Positions 33,501 to 40,540 of a DNA stretch of 64,000 bases are shown piece after piece. The DNA is taken from assembly GCF_001953955.1 (NCBI RefSeq), contig NZ_CP019300.1, forward strand, positions 868,001 to 932,000. Reading direction: 5' to 3'. Both the position numbers and the translations under genes were made by a program. A model generated the notes under the pieces. It had not been told where the DNA came from, did not search any database, and worked only from the letters and a program-made list of their open reading frames with translations. Position 1 is the stretch's first letter, and each line of letters starts with the position of its first letter. This DNA comes from Prevotella intermedia ATCC 25611 = DSM 20706 (GTDB taxonomy: Bacteria > Bacteroidota > Bacteroidia > Bacteroidales > Bacteroidaceae).

Positions 33501-34141
33501 TCCCATTCGCGAACAGCACGCCAATCTATTGAATCGCGCTGCATATTGCGGATTACATCTTCTGCATCGTAAAGCCAACCTGCCTCTATGTACGACTTTG
33601 CGAGCCACGCACGCGCCTTGCCATAAATGGCTGGCTGTGTTCGGTAGAGCCTACTCATATACGCAAAAGTAGTGGCAGCCTCTTCAAAAGCCCCTTTATA
33701 GAACTGCGAACGCCCCATTAGCATCCACGCTTTCCAAAGAAATGGATTGTATTCTCTGCGCGACAGCCATTCAATGTCTTTTTCCGTCTTGCGCCTTGAT
33801 TTGTTCCATTCAGGCTTTTTCTTTATGCTGTGGCGTGCAATGGCTTTTTCTGCTTTTTCAATGGCACGCTCAAAGTTGCTTTTCCCTAATTCCCTGCTCG
33901 CCTTGTTGCCTACGGTGTAAAGCGGAATCATCTCCGTGAAGTTGTCTTTATTGCCATTCTCTTTCTCCAACGATGCGTCTATATAGGCTTGCGCACCATT
34001 ATAATATGTGTTGTATTTGGCGTGGAAAGAGTGCCACCATCGTGTTTGCGAGGTGTTATTCTTTGTAGAGCAACTTGCTATAACAATGGCAAGCACTGCT
34101 ACGAATGCGATATAAATATATTTTGCGTATCTAAACTTCAC
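30590..34141 (-). CDS. porW: PorW/SprE-like TPR lipoprotein of the type IX secretion system
   Basis: This 1183-residue lipoprotein has a signal peptide ending VIASC (lipidated cysteine 24). Just after it comes TRWWHSFHAKYNTYYNGAQ, the hallmark start of the PorW/SprE family. Residues about 50-420 and 590-720 are TPR repeats (AREWYLMGQIQAVLGNKDAAYNAFQHV and similar). Residues about 720-930 form the conserved C-terminal globular part. The last ~240 residues are a low-complexity, lysine-glutamate-proline-rich tail containing repeats of TEMVIPxEET. PorW is needed for T9SS function, linking outer-membrane translocon parts to the inner-membrane motor (family knowledge). The tail repeats look recent and may vary between strains. 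The gene lies in an apparent operon with aroA and a small membrane protein upstream, and porX and tsaE downstream. Confidence 0.88.
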   Translation of the reverse strand: MKFRYAKYIYIAFVAVLAIVIASCSTKNNTSQTRWWHSFHAKYNTYYNGAQAYIDASLEKENGNKDNFTEMIPLYTVGNKASRELGKSNFERAIEKAEKAIARHSIKKKPEWNKSRRKTEKDIEWLSRREYNPFLWKAWMLMGRSQFYKGAFEEAATTFAYMSRLYRTQPAIYGKARAWLAKSYIEAGWLYDAEDVIRNMQRDSIDWRAVREWDYTFADYYIHTGELEKAVPYLRRVIKQEMRRKQKAREWYLMGQIQAVLGNKDAAYNAFQHVIHSNPPYELEFNARVAATEVMAAGQAKQMVSRLKRMVASDKNKEYLDQVYYAMGNIYLTNKDTTNAIAAYEQGNKKSTRSGIEKGVLLLRLGDLYWAKEKFSDARRCYNEALGLLDKDRKDYELLSERTKVLDELTPHTEAVHLQDSLQYLAKCPEAERFAAIDRVINELKKKEKEERNRLAEQEAAQQMAQNGGINADNDNPLRRSAAPNKQGQDATWYFYNPMAVQQGKATFQQLWGKRENIDNWQRINQTVVGKINNNLELTDVQRDSIAKEEARLDSISSKKDSAQNDPHQRAYYLAQIPFTAEQLAASNKILEAGLHHSGVIFKDRLDNLRLAEKALRRVSDNYPDYEQMDDVYYHLYLLYMRKSQSAIANSYIDKLKAKFPKSQWTAVLTDPYFKENAKFGEHIEDSLYASTYEAFKNNRFGEVTANKRISDERFPMGANRDKFLFIGGLSKLNQGDVNGCINEMKTVVEKFPQSRISEMAGMIVNGVEAGKKIRNSKFDLGDVWNYRTNVLNDSDSIKQVKFSPDRDIDFKFLLVYNPDSLSENKLLFEMARFNFTSFYVRNFDIEIEDIEGLHQMKLSGFRSFDEAFQYARQLLNNKNVTAQLSKDTKAIIISDKNLQLIGASFSYKDYEDFYAKHFAPLQVTKRYLLSEPAEVATPREKERDLQEEIESRNPTETDLNARKQALEPVDNGMTIPLEEEKTTENKDVTPTEMVVPIEETEKKEEPKNTIDNTEMVIPTEETAKKKEQKNTIDNTEMVIPIEETPTQKPQPKPVEPKKEEKPANKDNQKVAPIDDNVMEIPLDSDTILPKDTVGTPTNKPKTAKAKDSEKPSEKKKQQPAENTQKAQKPTEKKEQLKKKNTDGPVIYFDDDVKPVEKKKKEPQKQQPLDYDFDDEYYDLGGF

Positions 34142-34212
34142 GTATTAATAAACTCTTGAAAGTTTGTTTTTATTGTCTTTTAAGCCGATTACTTATTGTA
34201 TTTTCTTGTTTG

Positions 34213-34611
34213 TCAGCCTTCAATCATCGCTATTAACTCGTCTTTTATTTGGTTGGGAACATTGATTCCACGGAGAATCAGACTTCTGTTCCAGCCTTTA
34301 GCCTCATCGGGGCGCATGGTGTAGAGTACTTCCGAAAACTCTTCGGCTTCGTCGTCGGTGTATTCGTTTGACTCTTTTCCTTTAAAACGGTCGAGTTCTT
34401 CGTCATCGTAATATTCCACTTCCTTCGTGGCAGCTTCCATCATACACGTCTGTTCGCAGCTTTCGTCGATGCCGCTGCAAGTAGCACAGTCGCCCGATGC
34501 AGGTACAATAATATCGGGCTCGTTGCTGTTGCGTCGGCTAATCCACGTTGAAATGCCTACAAGCACGCCCATTCCGACAATCGCCAAGATGCCTATTATA
34601 ATGATGTCCAT
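34213..34611 (-). CDS. Small membrane-anchored protein with cysteine cluster, unknown function
   Basis: The 132-residue protein has one N-terminal transmembrane segment (about 3-23, IIIIGILAIVGMGVLVGIS) followed by RR, so the rest is cytoplasmic by the positive-inside rule. Residues 41-56 contain four cysteines in C-x-x-C-x6-C-x3-C (CATCSGIDESCEQTC), a possible metal or iron-sulfur site. An acidic stretch follows (YYDDEELDR, EYTDDEAEEF), then a folded C-terminus with GWNRSLILRGINVPNQIKDELI. Conserved proteins of this shape occur next to aroA or porW in Bacteroidales, but I know no function. It lies 18 bp after aroA and 71 bp before porW. Confidence 0.8.
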   Translation of the reverse strand: MDIIIIGILAIVGMGVLVGISTWISRRNSNEPDIIVPASGDCATCSGIDESCEQTCMMEAATKEVEYYDDEELDRFKGKESNEYTDDEAEEFSEVLYTMRPDEAKGWNRSLILRGINVPNQIKDELIAMIEG

Positions 34612-34629
34612 ATACAGTTTGCCTCGTTT

Positions 34630-35883
34630 TTATTTTATCTCCTCGATGGAGAACCCTGCTTTTCGCAAGTCGTTCCAGAAGTGTGGATACGATTTTGAAA
34701 CCACTTCAGGATTGTTGATGGTCAGTTCGCCCAACTTAATGCTTAATGGAGCGAAAGCCATTGCCATACGGTGGTCTTTGTAAGTGTCTATTATTATCGG
34801 ATTTGCCACTTCGCAACGTTCGCCATTCCATATAATTTCCGAATCGTTCGAGTCGTGCAATACATAGCCTAATTTTGCCATTTCGGTCTTCATAGCCTCT
34901 ATACGGTCGGTCTCTTTCAGCTTCAAACTGCTTAGCCCCATAAACTTAAAAGGAATGTTCATAATAGGACAAAGAGCTATCAAGGTTTGCGCCAAGTCGG
35001 GCTGATTTTTGAAATCGTACTCCAAGCGAGGCAACATTTGAGGCTTACGTGTAATAGTTACGTCTGTAAGCTCGTCCATTTCCTTGTCTGCAAAAGTGGT
35101 TTTCACTCCCAATAGCGAGAATATATACTTCGCTGCAGAGTCGCCTTGACGCGAGCCGTTTTTCAATCCCGGAAAGCGAATGTACGACTTGCGGTCGTTC
35201 AGCAAGGTGCGTATGGCATACCAATAGCTGGCTGCCGTCCAGTCGTTCTCTATCGTGTAGCTGCGTTCCTCGTAGCGTTTGGGGCGAATGGTAATCGTAT
35301 CTACATCTGTCCATTCTGCGTCGGCTCCATATTCGTGCATCAAATTCAGCGTGAGGTCGATGTAGGGACGCGAGATAACATTGCCCAACAGTTTCAGTTC
35401 GAGCCCTTTTTCTAATGTCGGACCAATCATCAGCAATGCCGAAACATATTGAGAACTAACGTTACCGGCTACCTCTACGCTGCCTCCTTTTAGCTTTTTA
35501 CCCTTGATGAGCAATGGCGGAAACCCCTCTTCGCCTGTATATTGAATGTCTGCTCCAAGGAAACGTAACGCATCGACCAATATTTTTATAGGGCGTTGCT
35601 TCATTCGTTCGGTTCCCGTAAGCACGTGTTCGCCTTCCGTAACAGCCAGATAGGCAGTCATAAAGCGCATTGCCGTGCCTGCCGCCATAATGTCTATTTC
35701 GTATGGATTATCTTTAAAAGCGCGTGCTATAACAGCTGTGTCGTCGCAAGTAGAAAGATTTTCGGGCATAATGTTTCCGCCTGCGAGTGCGTGGATAATC
35801 AGTGCGCGATTGCTGATGCTTTTCGATGCGGGAAGCTGTATGGTATCTTCAATATGCGTTGGAGGTGTTATTTTGTATTGCAT
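34630..35883 (-). CDS. aroA: 3-phosphoshikimate 1-carboxyvinyltransferase (EPSP synthase)
   Basis: It makes 5-enolpyruvyl-shikimate-3-phosphate from shikimate-3-phosphate and PEP, the sixth step of the aromatic amino acid pathway. At 417 residues it is slightly shorter than the E. coli enzyme, as usual in Bacteroidales. Motifs: LPASKSISNRALIIHALAGG, MAAGTAMRFMTAYLA, TERMKQRPI, NVSSQYVSALLM and LKETDRIEAMKTEMAKLG; the last is the hallmark KETDR segment. The DHRMAMAFAPL motif follows. It heads the minus-strand unit leading to porW and porX. A -7-like TATTTTTG is at 35948-35955 without a clear -33 box. The typical N-terminal LAGT motif region appears shortened. Confidence 0.95.
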   Translation of the reverse strand: MQYKITPPTHIEDTIQLPASKSISNRALIIHALAGGNIMPENLSTCDDTAVIARAFKDNPYEIDIMAAGTAMRFMTAYLAVTEGEHVLTGTERMKQRPIKILVDALRFLGADIQYTGEEGFPPLLIKGKKLKGGSVEVAGNVSSQYVSALLMIGPTLEKGLELKLLGNVISRPYIDLTLNLMHEYGADAEWTDVDTITIRPKRYEERSYTIENDWTAASYWYAIRTLLNDRKSYIRFPGLKNGSRQGDSAAKYIFSLLGVKTTFADKEMDELTDVTITRKPQMLPRLEYDFKNQPDLAQTLIALCPIMNIPFKFMGLSSLKLKETDRIEAMKTEMAKLGYVLHDSNDSEIIWNGERCEVANPIIIDTYKDHRMAMAFAPLSIKLGELTINNPEVVSKSYPHFWNDLRKAGFSIEEIK

Positions 35884-35994
35884 TTTATCTATTCGTTAAA
35901 TATTCCTGCCGTTTTTTATGGCTAACAGAAGCTCTTTTTTTGCTATACAAAAATACAAATAAAACTCGGTAACATAGAAAAATAACTCTAAAAG

Positions 35995-36026
35995 TTTGCT
36001 AATCTCTTAAAAAGTAACTAATTTTG
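35995..36026 (+). promoter_or_regulatory. Promoter of tRNA-Pro
   Basis: TTTG at 35995-35998 and TAATTTTG at 36019-36026, spacing 20 bp, just upstream of the tRNA. Confidence 0.75.
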
Positions 36027-36041
36027 CACCATCAAACAGAA

Positions 36042-36116
36042 CGGGATGTAGTTCAGTAGGTTTAGAATGCTGGTCTGGGGGACCAGTGGTCGCTGGTTCG
36101 AGTCCAGTCATCCCGA
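36042..36116 (+). tRNA. tRNA-Pro (anticodon GGG)
   Basis: The acceptor stem CGGGATG pairs with CATCCCG. The anticodon stem CTGGT/ACCAG encloses the loop CTGGGGG, with anticodon GGG at 36077-36079. The T arm is CTGG-TTCGAGT-CCAG. The 3' sequence after the discriminator A is CAA, so CCA is not encoded. A terminator follows at once. Confidence 0.97.
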
Positions 36117-36121
36117 CAAAG

Positions 36122-36166
36122 AAAAGTGCAAAGATTCGTTTGGAAATCCTTGCACTTTTTTCTTTT
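36122..36166 (+). terminator. Terminator after tRNA-Pro
   Basis: AAAAGTGCAA-a-GATT pairs with AATC-CTTGCACTTTT, then TTTCTTTT. Typical intrinsic terminator. Confidence 0.85.
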
Positions 36167-36227
36167 AATAGGAATTTCTCTTTCCTTATTATTTTATCCA
36201 AGTTTAGTGTATTCTTTTCTTCAATTT

Positions 36228-36413
36228 TGTAAAGATAATTCTCTTAAAAAGTGATAATTGCGTTTTGGCATTGCGAAAGCGGCTGTTTTGCGTTGCAAAA
36301 CCTACGCTTTTACCGTGCAAAACAGCCGCTTTTGGAACGCAAAACAATAGGTTTTGCAAAGTGTTGATAGTTAGGTAGTTAAAAGAGAAATATGTTTGCG
36401 AAAAATATTTACA
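36228..36413 (+). repeat. 186-bp dispersed element, copy 4
   Basis: TGTAAA at 36228 and TTTACA ending 36413, exactly 186 bp. Heptads GCGGCTG, CCTACGC, CAGCCGC, CAATAGG. It lies between the tRNA and the convergent gene at 36606. Confidence 0.9.
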
Positions 36414-36434
36414 ACAGTATGAGGGTTTGTAATA

Positions 36435-36462
36435 TAAAAAAGCCCCTCGCATTGCGAGAGGC
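36435..36462 (-). terminator. Terminator downstream of the 36606 gene and candidate RNA
   Basis: On the minus strand GCCTCTCGC-AAT-GCGAGGGGC forms a 9-bp stem (one T-G pair), followed by TTTTTT. Confidence 0.88.
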
Positions 36463-36590
36463 TATGGGTGCGCCACAAGCCTAATGGCGGCTGTTGTTTG
36501 GCGGTATGATACAACCGAGGCTTGCTCTATATACTCGGCAATATGCCGAATGCGAAACGCTTTTGGCGATGTTTGTGTATCCTAATTATA
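36463..36590 (-). ncRNA. Candidate structured RNA or structured 3' UTR
   Basis: On the minus strand, in order: CGGCA-tat-TGCCG hairpin; CAAGCC...GGCTTG pairing across ~45 bases; nested inside it CGGTTGT...ACAAC-ag-CCG; then the terminator at 36435-36462. The region is GC-richer than other gaps and sits between the stop codon of the 36606 gene and a strong terminator. No promoter of its own is clear, so it may be a processed 3' UTR. It does not look like SRP RNA, RNase P RNA or a known riboswitch. Confidence 0.35.
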
Positions 36591-36605
36591 TAAGATGGGA
36601 TAGCA

Positions 36606-37787
36606 TTATAACACCACCTTTGCGCTCATCTTCTGTCCTTTTGCGCCTTGAGCAACAACGATGAATACGCCATTGCCGAGTGCCTCAGCAGGAATATCGA
36701 TTCTGTCGGCTTGAGCATCTACCCTTGCCACGACCTTTCCGTCTGGGCTGTAAACGGCAGTTTTTGAGATTTGGCTTCCTTCAATGGTAAGTACGCTTCC
36801 GTTCTTGTAAGCCTTCAGTTCGCTTGCACCTTCTACCTTTTCTACAGACGTTGGGTCGTTATAGAGGTATGCGAAAGTCATTTTATTATTTCCTTCCTCT
36901 AAATCAGGGTCTATGACAATCATCTTGGTTCTTAGACGAGCATTGGCAAGTGCATCTTCCACTATTGAATTATGAAACATCGGTCCGTCCAAAGTAAATG
37001 GATAAGAAGGATAGTACGCATCTTTGCCAAGATGCTGCTTGTCGTATTCGAACTGCATACTCAGATAGAGCTTTTCTTTTCCAGTCTCTTCATCGACGTC
37101 TGTGATCAACATATCGGTTAGTTCCATACCGTCATAATTGTACTGAATATATCCGTTGAGCTTGGAGTTCGGCTCGTCAGTGAATGAGTTCTCCTTAATT
37201 CTGTTGCCATTTTCGTCATATTCGTACGTTTTGATGTTGGTTACAATCTTTTCAGGGTCGTTATCTGACGGATACCCAGACTTGATGAGCTGGTTCTTCT
37301 CGTTATAGATGTACTTCATATCAACGGTAGTACCGATTGAAAGCAGGTAGGTGCGGATAATCGTGTTGTTGCCATGCGTATCATAGATAAACTCTTTCTT
37401 GCCGGCTGGATTATCAAGAGCATACCCGTAGTATAGAAATCTTTCGTGTAACTTGCCCTTTTCGTCATAAGTATATTGGAGGCGAGTATCCAATGGGAGC
37501 TTTTCTGGGATTTCTCCGGAAAGAATCATATACTGGTCAACGCGGTTGATTCTACCCTTCTCGTCATAATAGAGAGAGTCTACGTGAGGGGACTTTCCTT
37601 GAGCATCATAATAAACAGAAGCCTTTAGCTTGTTCTGATTGTCATAAAAATAGCGGAAACCAGCTTTGGAATTTAATCTTTCAACACCTTGGAAGATGAA
37701 CTTAGATGTTTGTTCCTGTGCTTTCATACCCATTGAGAATGAGAAAAGCATAATAGAAACGATGAGAAGTTGTGATGACTTTTTCAT
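36606..37787 (-). CDS. Secreted YD-repeat-like protein with T9SS-type C-terminus
   Basis: From the chosen start MKKSSQLLIV the protein has 393 residues; the frame opens 24 codons upstream, but the signal peptide (cut near GMKAQ) fixes the start. Residues about 30-250 contain degenerate repeats of YxYDExGxxxxxxxY (YYDEKGRINRVDQ, YTYDEKGKLHERF, YEYDENGNRIKEN), like short Rhs/YD repeats that form beta-strands. The C-terminal ~70 residues (TAVYSPDGKVVARV...LGNGVFIVVAQGAKGQKMSAKVVL) resemble a T9SS sorting domain. It should be exported by the system that includes PorW and PorX in this window. Its role is unknown. A MITE-like element lies 164 bp upstream of the start and a candidate structured RNA downstream. 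Confidence 0.85.
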   Translation of the reverse strand: MKKSSQLLIVSIMLFSFSMGMKAQEQTSKFIFQGVERLNSKAGFRYFYDNQNKLKASVYYDAQGKSPHVDSLYYDEKGRINRVDQYMILSGEIPEKLPLDTRLQYTYDEKGKLHERFLYYGYALDNPAGKKEFIYDTHGNNTIIRTYLLSIGTTVDMKYIYNEKNQLIKSGYPSDNDPEKIVTNIKTYEYDENGNRIKENSFTDEPNSKLNGYIQYNYDGMELTDMLITDVDEETGKEKLYLSMQFEYDKQHLGKDAYYPSYPFTLDGPMFHNSIVEDALANARLRTKMIVIDPDLEEGNNKMTFAYLYNDPTSVEKVEGASELKAYKNGSVLTIEGSQISKTAVYSPDGKVVARVDAQADRIDIPAEALGNGVFIVVAQGAKGQKMSAKVVL

Positions 37788-37950
37788 TTCATTAATTGTT
37801 TGATTAGTACGACTTTGCCCGCTGACGGAATTAATTGAGTGCATACTTAATTCTAACAATGGGCTTTTAATTGATGTAATTTACATTTTGCAGAACGGTT
37901 AGTGCACTAATTTGCCAATGATACTGACAAACAAACCGCTTGTTAGTTTA

Positions 37951-38189
37951 ACGTGAGTTCGATATAAGAATTTTCTCCAATATATTATCTATAAGGCACT
38001 TAGAGATTTAATAAACTCCAAAATAAAGAAATAATCTTGTAATTCGAGTATTTATTACCACTTAAAAGGGTTATAGTGAGCTATTTTATCTAATCAAGTC
38101 CATTTTAAAAAGAATTAATAACAACCTAATATACTTATAATCAATAAGAAACGGAATATTTTCATTTAATTCTTATATCGAACTCACGT
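37951..38189. mobile_element. MITE-like element with 22-bp terminal inverted repeats
   Basis: The ends begin ACGTGAGTTCGATATAAG and are perfect inverted copies for about 22 bp. The element is 239 bp long and has no open frame of note. It is flanked by the direct repeat TAGTTTA (37944-37950 and 38190-38196), which looks like a 7-bp target duplication. It may be a non-autonomous derivative of an insertion sequence not present here. A related end (GTGAGTTCGGCATAAG) is at 61402. Confidence 0.7.
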
Positions 38190-38333
38190 TAGTTTAGTAT
38201 AGTTTATGTGATTGGAGCCATACACACTTGCCTTGGCACATACCATAGGGGGCGTACGACAATACTTAATCCACACGGAGCGTGGAGTTTATACTCAAAA
38301 TAGTAAGTGTTTTGTGAAGTACAGAAAACGAAG

Positions 38334-38420
38334 TTAGGAACTTACGAAACTTATTCTGTAATTTCTTACTGTTTCGATGAGGTCGTGTTCTGTCTTTGTT
38401 AATGTAACTATTCTTTTCAT
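38334..38420 (-). CDS. Small ORF (28 codons) with its own promoter-like sequence
   Basis: Reads MKRIVTLTKTEHDLIETV followed by RNYRISFVSS. A TATATTTG -7 box (minus strand, 38452-38459) lies about 31 bp before the ATG, and the leader is A-rich (AACACAAAACACAAGACACAAAT), like ribosome-binding regions in this genome. The sequence is amphipathic and helical in character. It may be a true microprotein or the N-terminal stump of a longer gene cut by a stop. No family is recognised. Confidence 0.4.
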   Translation of the reverse strand: MKRIVTLTKTEHDLIETVRNYRISFVSS

Positions 38421-38562
38421 ATTTGTGTCTTGTGTTTTGTGTTGATTTTCGCAAATATAATATTTTTATTCGTACTATGAAAAAGTTTTAGTGCTTTTTA
38501 ATAGCTTTTTAAATACTATTTTTCGTATTTAACATTCGATGGGTACAAAGGAAGGAATATAG

Positions 38563-38612
38563 AAAAAACGCCCAATAGGTTTATAAAAACTTATTGAGCG
38601 TTTCTGTATGGA
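38563..38612 (-). terminator. Terminator after the psd-pssA-DUF4834 operon
   Basis: On the minus strand AACGCTCAATAAGTTT pairs with AAACCTATTGGGCGTT (two G-T or mismatch pairs) around TTAT, followed by TTTT. Confidence 0.8.
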
Positions 38613-38676
38613 GCTAACAAGGTACTATAAATAATCTATCTTGTCAGTGTCCTTTTATAGAATGTAGAATGTTATT

Positions 38677-38943
38677 TTAGAGTTTCGTGTCTTCAGAAAT
38701 ATTATTGCTGTCTACGAAATCAACATATTCGCCTTCATCATCGCCTATAACTTGCTGGTTGCGTTTGTAGTCTGGGCGATGGTCTACAATGGTGTTTCCA
38801 TTTATATTCACTCCTTCTTCCATATCCTCGGGACGAAATCTGCGTCGTGTGCGTGTTATTACCTTATAAAATTTATAGGCAATAAATAACAGCATAACGA
38901 AAACCGCAATGAATATAAAGAGTATAAATTTTAATAGAACCAT
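38677..38943 (-). CDS. DUF4834 family small membrane protein
   Basis: The 88-residue protein has one N-terminal transmembrane segment (about 4-26, LKFILFIFIAVFVMLLFIAYKFY), a basic stretch TRTRRRFRPED and an acidic tail ending YVDFVDSNNISEDTKL. This matches the small Bacteroidales proteins grouped as DUF4834, which have no known function. It lies 45 bp after pssA on the same strand and is probably the last gene of the phospholipid operon, followed by the terminator at 38563. Confidence 0.82.
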   Translation of the reverse strand: MVLLKFILFIFIAVFVMLLFIAYKFYKVITRTRRRFRPEDMEEGVNINGNTIVDHRPDYKRNQQVIGDDEGEYVDFVDSNNISEDTKL

Positions 38944-38988
38944 AGTCTTTTATTTATAAAATCTATATGGAGTAAGGGAATAGAGCTT

Positions 38989-39684
38989 TTACTTTTTTAT
39001 GATATACGATATTATGACATACCATGCAATAATGATTGCCAATCCTGTGAGGCCGAATATTGCAAGCAAAGGAATACAAGTGAGCAGGAAAATGTATTTT
39101 ACTTGATTGCCTTTCCAACCCCATTCCTTGAATTTAAGTGCAAACATTGGTATTTCTGAAACCATCAGCCAAGAGCTGATAAGAATGCCGCCTAAGAGGA
39201 AGAATACCATAAACGGGGTAGCTTCCAACCATTTTCCTGCGCCAATAATGAGCGAACCCCAGAAAAGAGCATTGGCTGGGGTTGGCAATCCAATAAACCC
39301 AAGTGCTTGTCGTTCATCAAGATTGAACTTTGCTAACCGTAGTGCAGAGAACGCTGCCATAATGTATGCCGTGAAAGGAAGTATGGGGCGTAGCGGTTCA
39401 AGTATAGCCGGATAACTCATAACGCTCAACTCGCTAAACAAAATAGTTGATGGTGCTACGCCAAAAGTAACGACGTCGGCAAGCGAGTCAAGCTCTTTTC
39501 CAATAGGAGAGCTGACGTTTAACAATCGTGCGGACATACCATCAAAGAAGTCGAACACAGCTCCTATGATAATCCAAGTGAATGATAGTTCAACATTGCC
39601 GCTGAAAGCGTATGCAATAGCCACGCAGCCAGAAACGAGGTTGCAGCAGGTTATGGTGTTAGGTATGTGCTTCTTAATTGCCAT
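38989..39684 (-). CDS. pssA: CDP-diacylglycerol--serine O-phosphatidyltransferase
   Basis: It makes phosphatidylserine from CDP-diacylglycerol and serine in the inner membrane. The 231-residue protein has the CDP-alcohol phosphotransferase motif in perfect register: D45-x2-D48-G49-x2-A52-R53-x8-G62-x3-D66-x3-D70. Six to seven hydrophobic segments run through the rest. This is the membrane-integral (Bacillus-type) enzyme and not the E. coli phospholipase-D-like type. It lies 29 bp after psd, which uses its product, so the two form a phosphatidylethanolamine pathway unit. Confidence 0.95.
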   Translation of the reverse strand: MAIKKHIPNTITCCNLVSGCVAIAYAFSGNVELSFTWIIIGAVFDFFDGMSARLLNVSSPIGKELDSLADVVTFGVAPSTILFSELSVMSYPAILEPLRPILPFTAYIMAAFSALRLAKFNLDERQALGFIGLPTPANALFWGSLIIGAGKWLEATPFMVFFLLGGILISSWLMVSEIPMFALKFKEWGWKGNQVKYIFLLTCIPLLAIFGLTGLAIIIAWYVIISYIIKK

Positions 39685-39713
39685 ATTCCACCTTTCTTTA
39701 TGCTTAAATAGGC

Positions 39714-40406
39714 TTAGCTGAGTTTTGCAATTACAGTTTGGTCGCCTGTTGTAGATTGTCCCATCTTTACACAGATTTCAGAATCTATCGGCAAGAATAC
39801 GTCTACGCGGCTACCCAACTTAATAAAGCCCATATGTTCGTCGATGAAACATTCTTCTCCTTCTTTTGCATAGGTTACAATGCGACGTGCAACCGCACCT
39901 GCAATCTGTCGGCAGAGAATGTCTTTACCGTCAGGAGTTGTGATGATAATGTCAGAATGTTCGTTCTCTTCGCTTGCTTTTGGCAGCCATGCTTTGTGGT
40001 AGTTGCCATCAAAGTGTTTCACGAACTTTACAGTTCCGTCTACTGGAAACCAATTGGCATGCACATTCCAAAGGCTCATAAAGATAGAAACCATAATACG
40101 GCGTTCATGGAAATACTTGTTTTCTTCCACTTCTTCTATCACAACGACATGTCCGTCGGCTGGAGCAACAACAATCTTTTCGGTATCTTCTCCACCAAAA
40201 TAGCGAATCGGACAGCGATAGAAGTTCAGAACAATGCAATAAACTGTTCCAAAAATCGCAACGAATATCCAAAAAGGTATTTTATTCTCTATGCCAAACC
40301 ACAGCGACAGAGCTATCAGCCCTATTGCAATGCCTCCATATAGAAGCTGGTCTGTGCCTTCGTGATGCAATCTTATTTTCTTGAGTTTCCTCTTAATTTT
40401 TCCCAT
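39714..40406 (-). CDS. psd: Phosphatidylserine decarboxylase proenzyme
   Basis: It converts phosphatidylserine to phosphatidylethanolamine, using a pyruvoyl group made by self-cleavage. The 230-residue protein is the short type. The cleavage site is L197-G198-S199 ([14 protein letters not shown]); G198-S199 is where the alpha and beta chains separate. Two hydrophobic segments at about 23-62 anchor the protein. The conserved [29 protein letters not shown] and [17 protein letters not shown] motifs are intact. It is the first gene of the psd-pssA-DUF4834 operon, driven by a strong promoter at 40435-40466, divergent from dnaE. Confidence 0.95.
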   Translation of the reverse strand: MGKIKRKLKKIRLHHEGTDQLLYGGIAIGLIALSLWFGIENKIPFWIFVAIFGTVYCIVLNFYRCPIRYFGGEDTEKIVVAPADGHVVVIEEVEENKYFHERRIMVSIFMSLWNVHANWFPVDGTVKFVKHFDGNYHKAWLPKASEENEHSDIIITTPDGKDILCRQIAGAVARRIVTYAKEGEECFIDEHMGFIKLGSRVDVFLPIDSEICVKMGQSTTGDQTVIAKLS

Positions 40407-40434
40407 TCTGTGAGAGTACAGTTTTTAACGAATG

Positions 40435-40466
40435 CAAAGATAATTATTTTTTATTACTCTCACAAA
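40435..40466 (-). promoter_or_regulatory. Promoter of the psd-pssA operon
   Basis: On the minus strand TTTG (40463-40466) and TATCTTTG (40435-40442), spacing 20 bp. Confidence 0.8.
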
Positions 40467-40481
40467 TTTTTATTCTTATTC

Positions 40482-40514
40482 TTTTGGCTATGTCGTCTAT
40501 AAGTCGTATCTTTG
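40482..40514 (+). promoter_or_regulatory. Promoter of dnaE
   Basis: TTTTG at 40482-40486 and TATCTTTG at 40507-40514, spacing 20 bp. Predicted transcription start near 40521, so the ATG at 40484 cannot be used and 40541 is the start. It is back-to-back with the psd promoter. Confidence 0.82.
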
Positions 40515-40540
40515 AAACTCGAAAACAGCAATCATATAGA

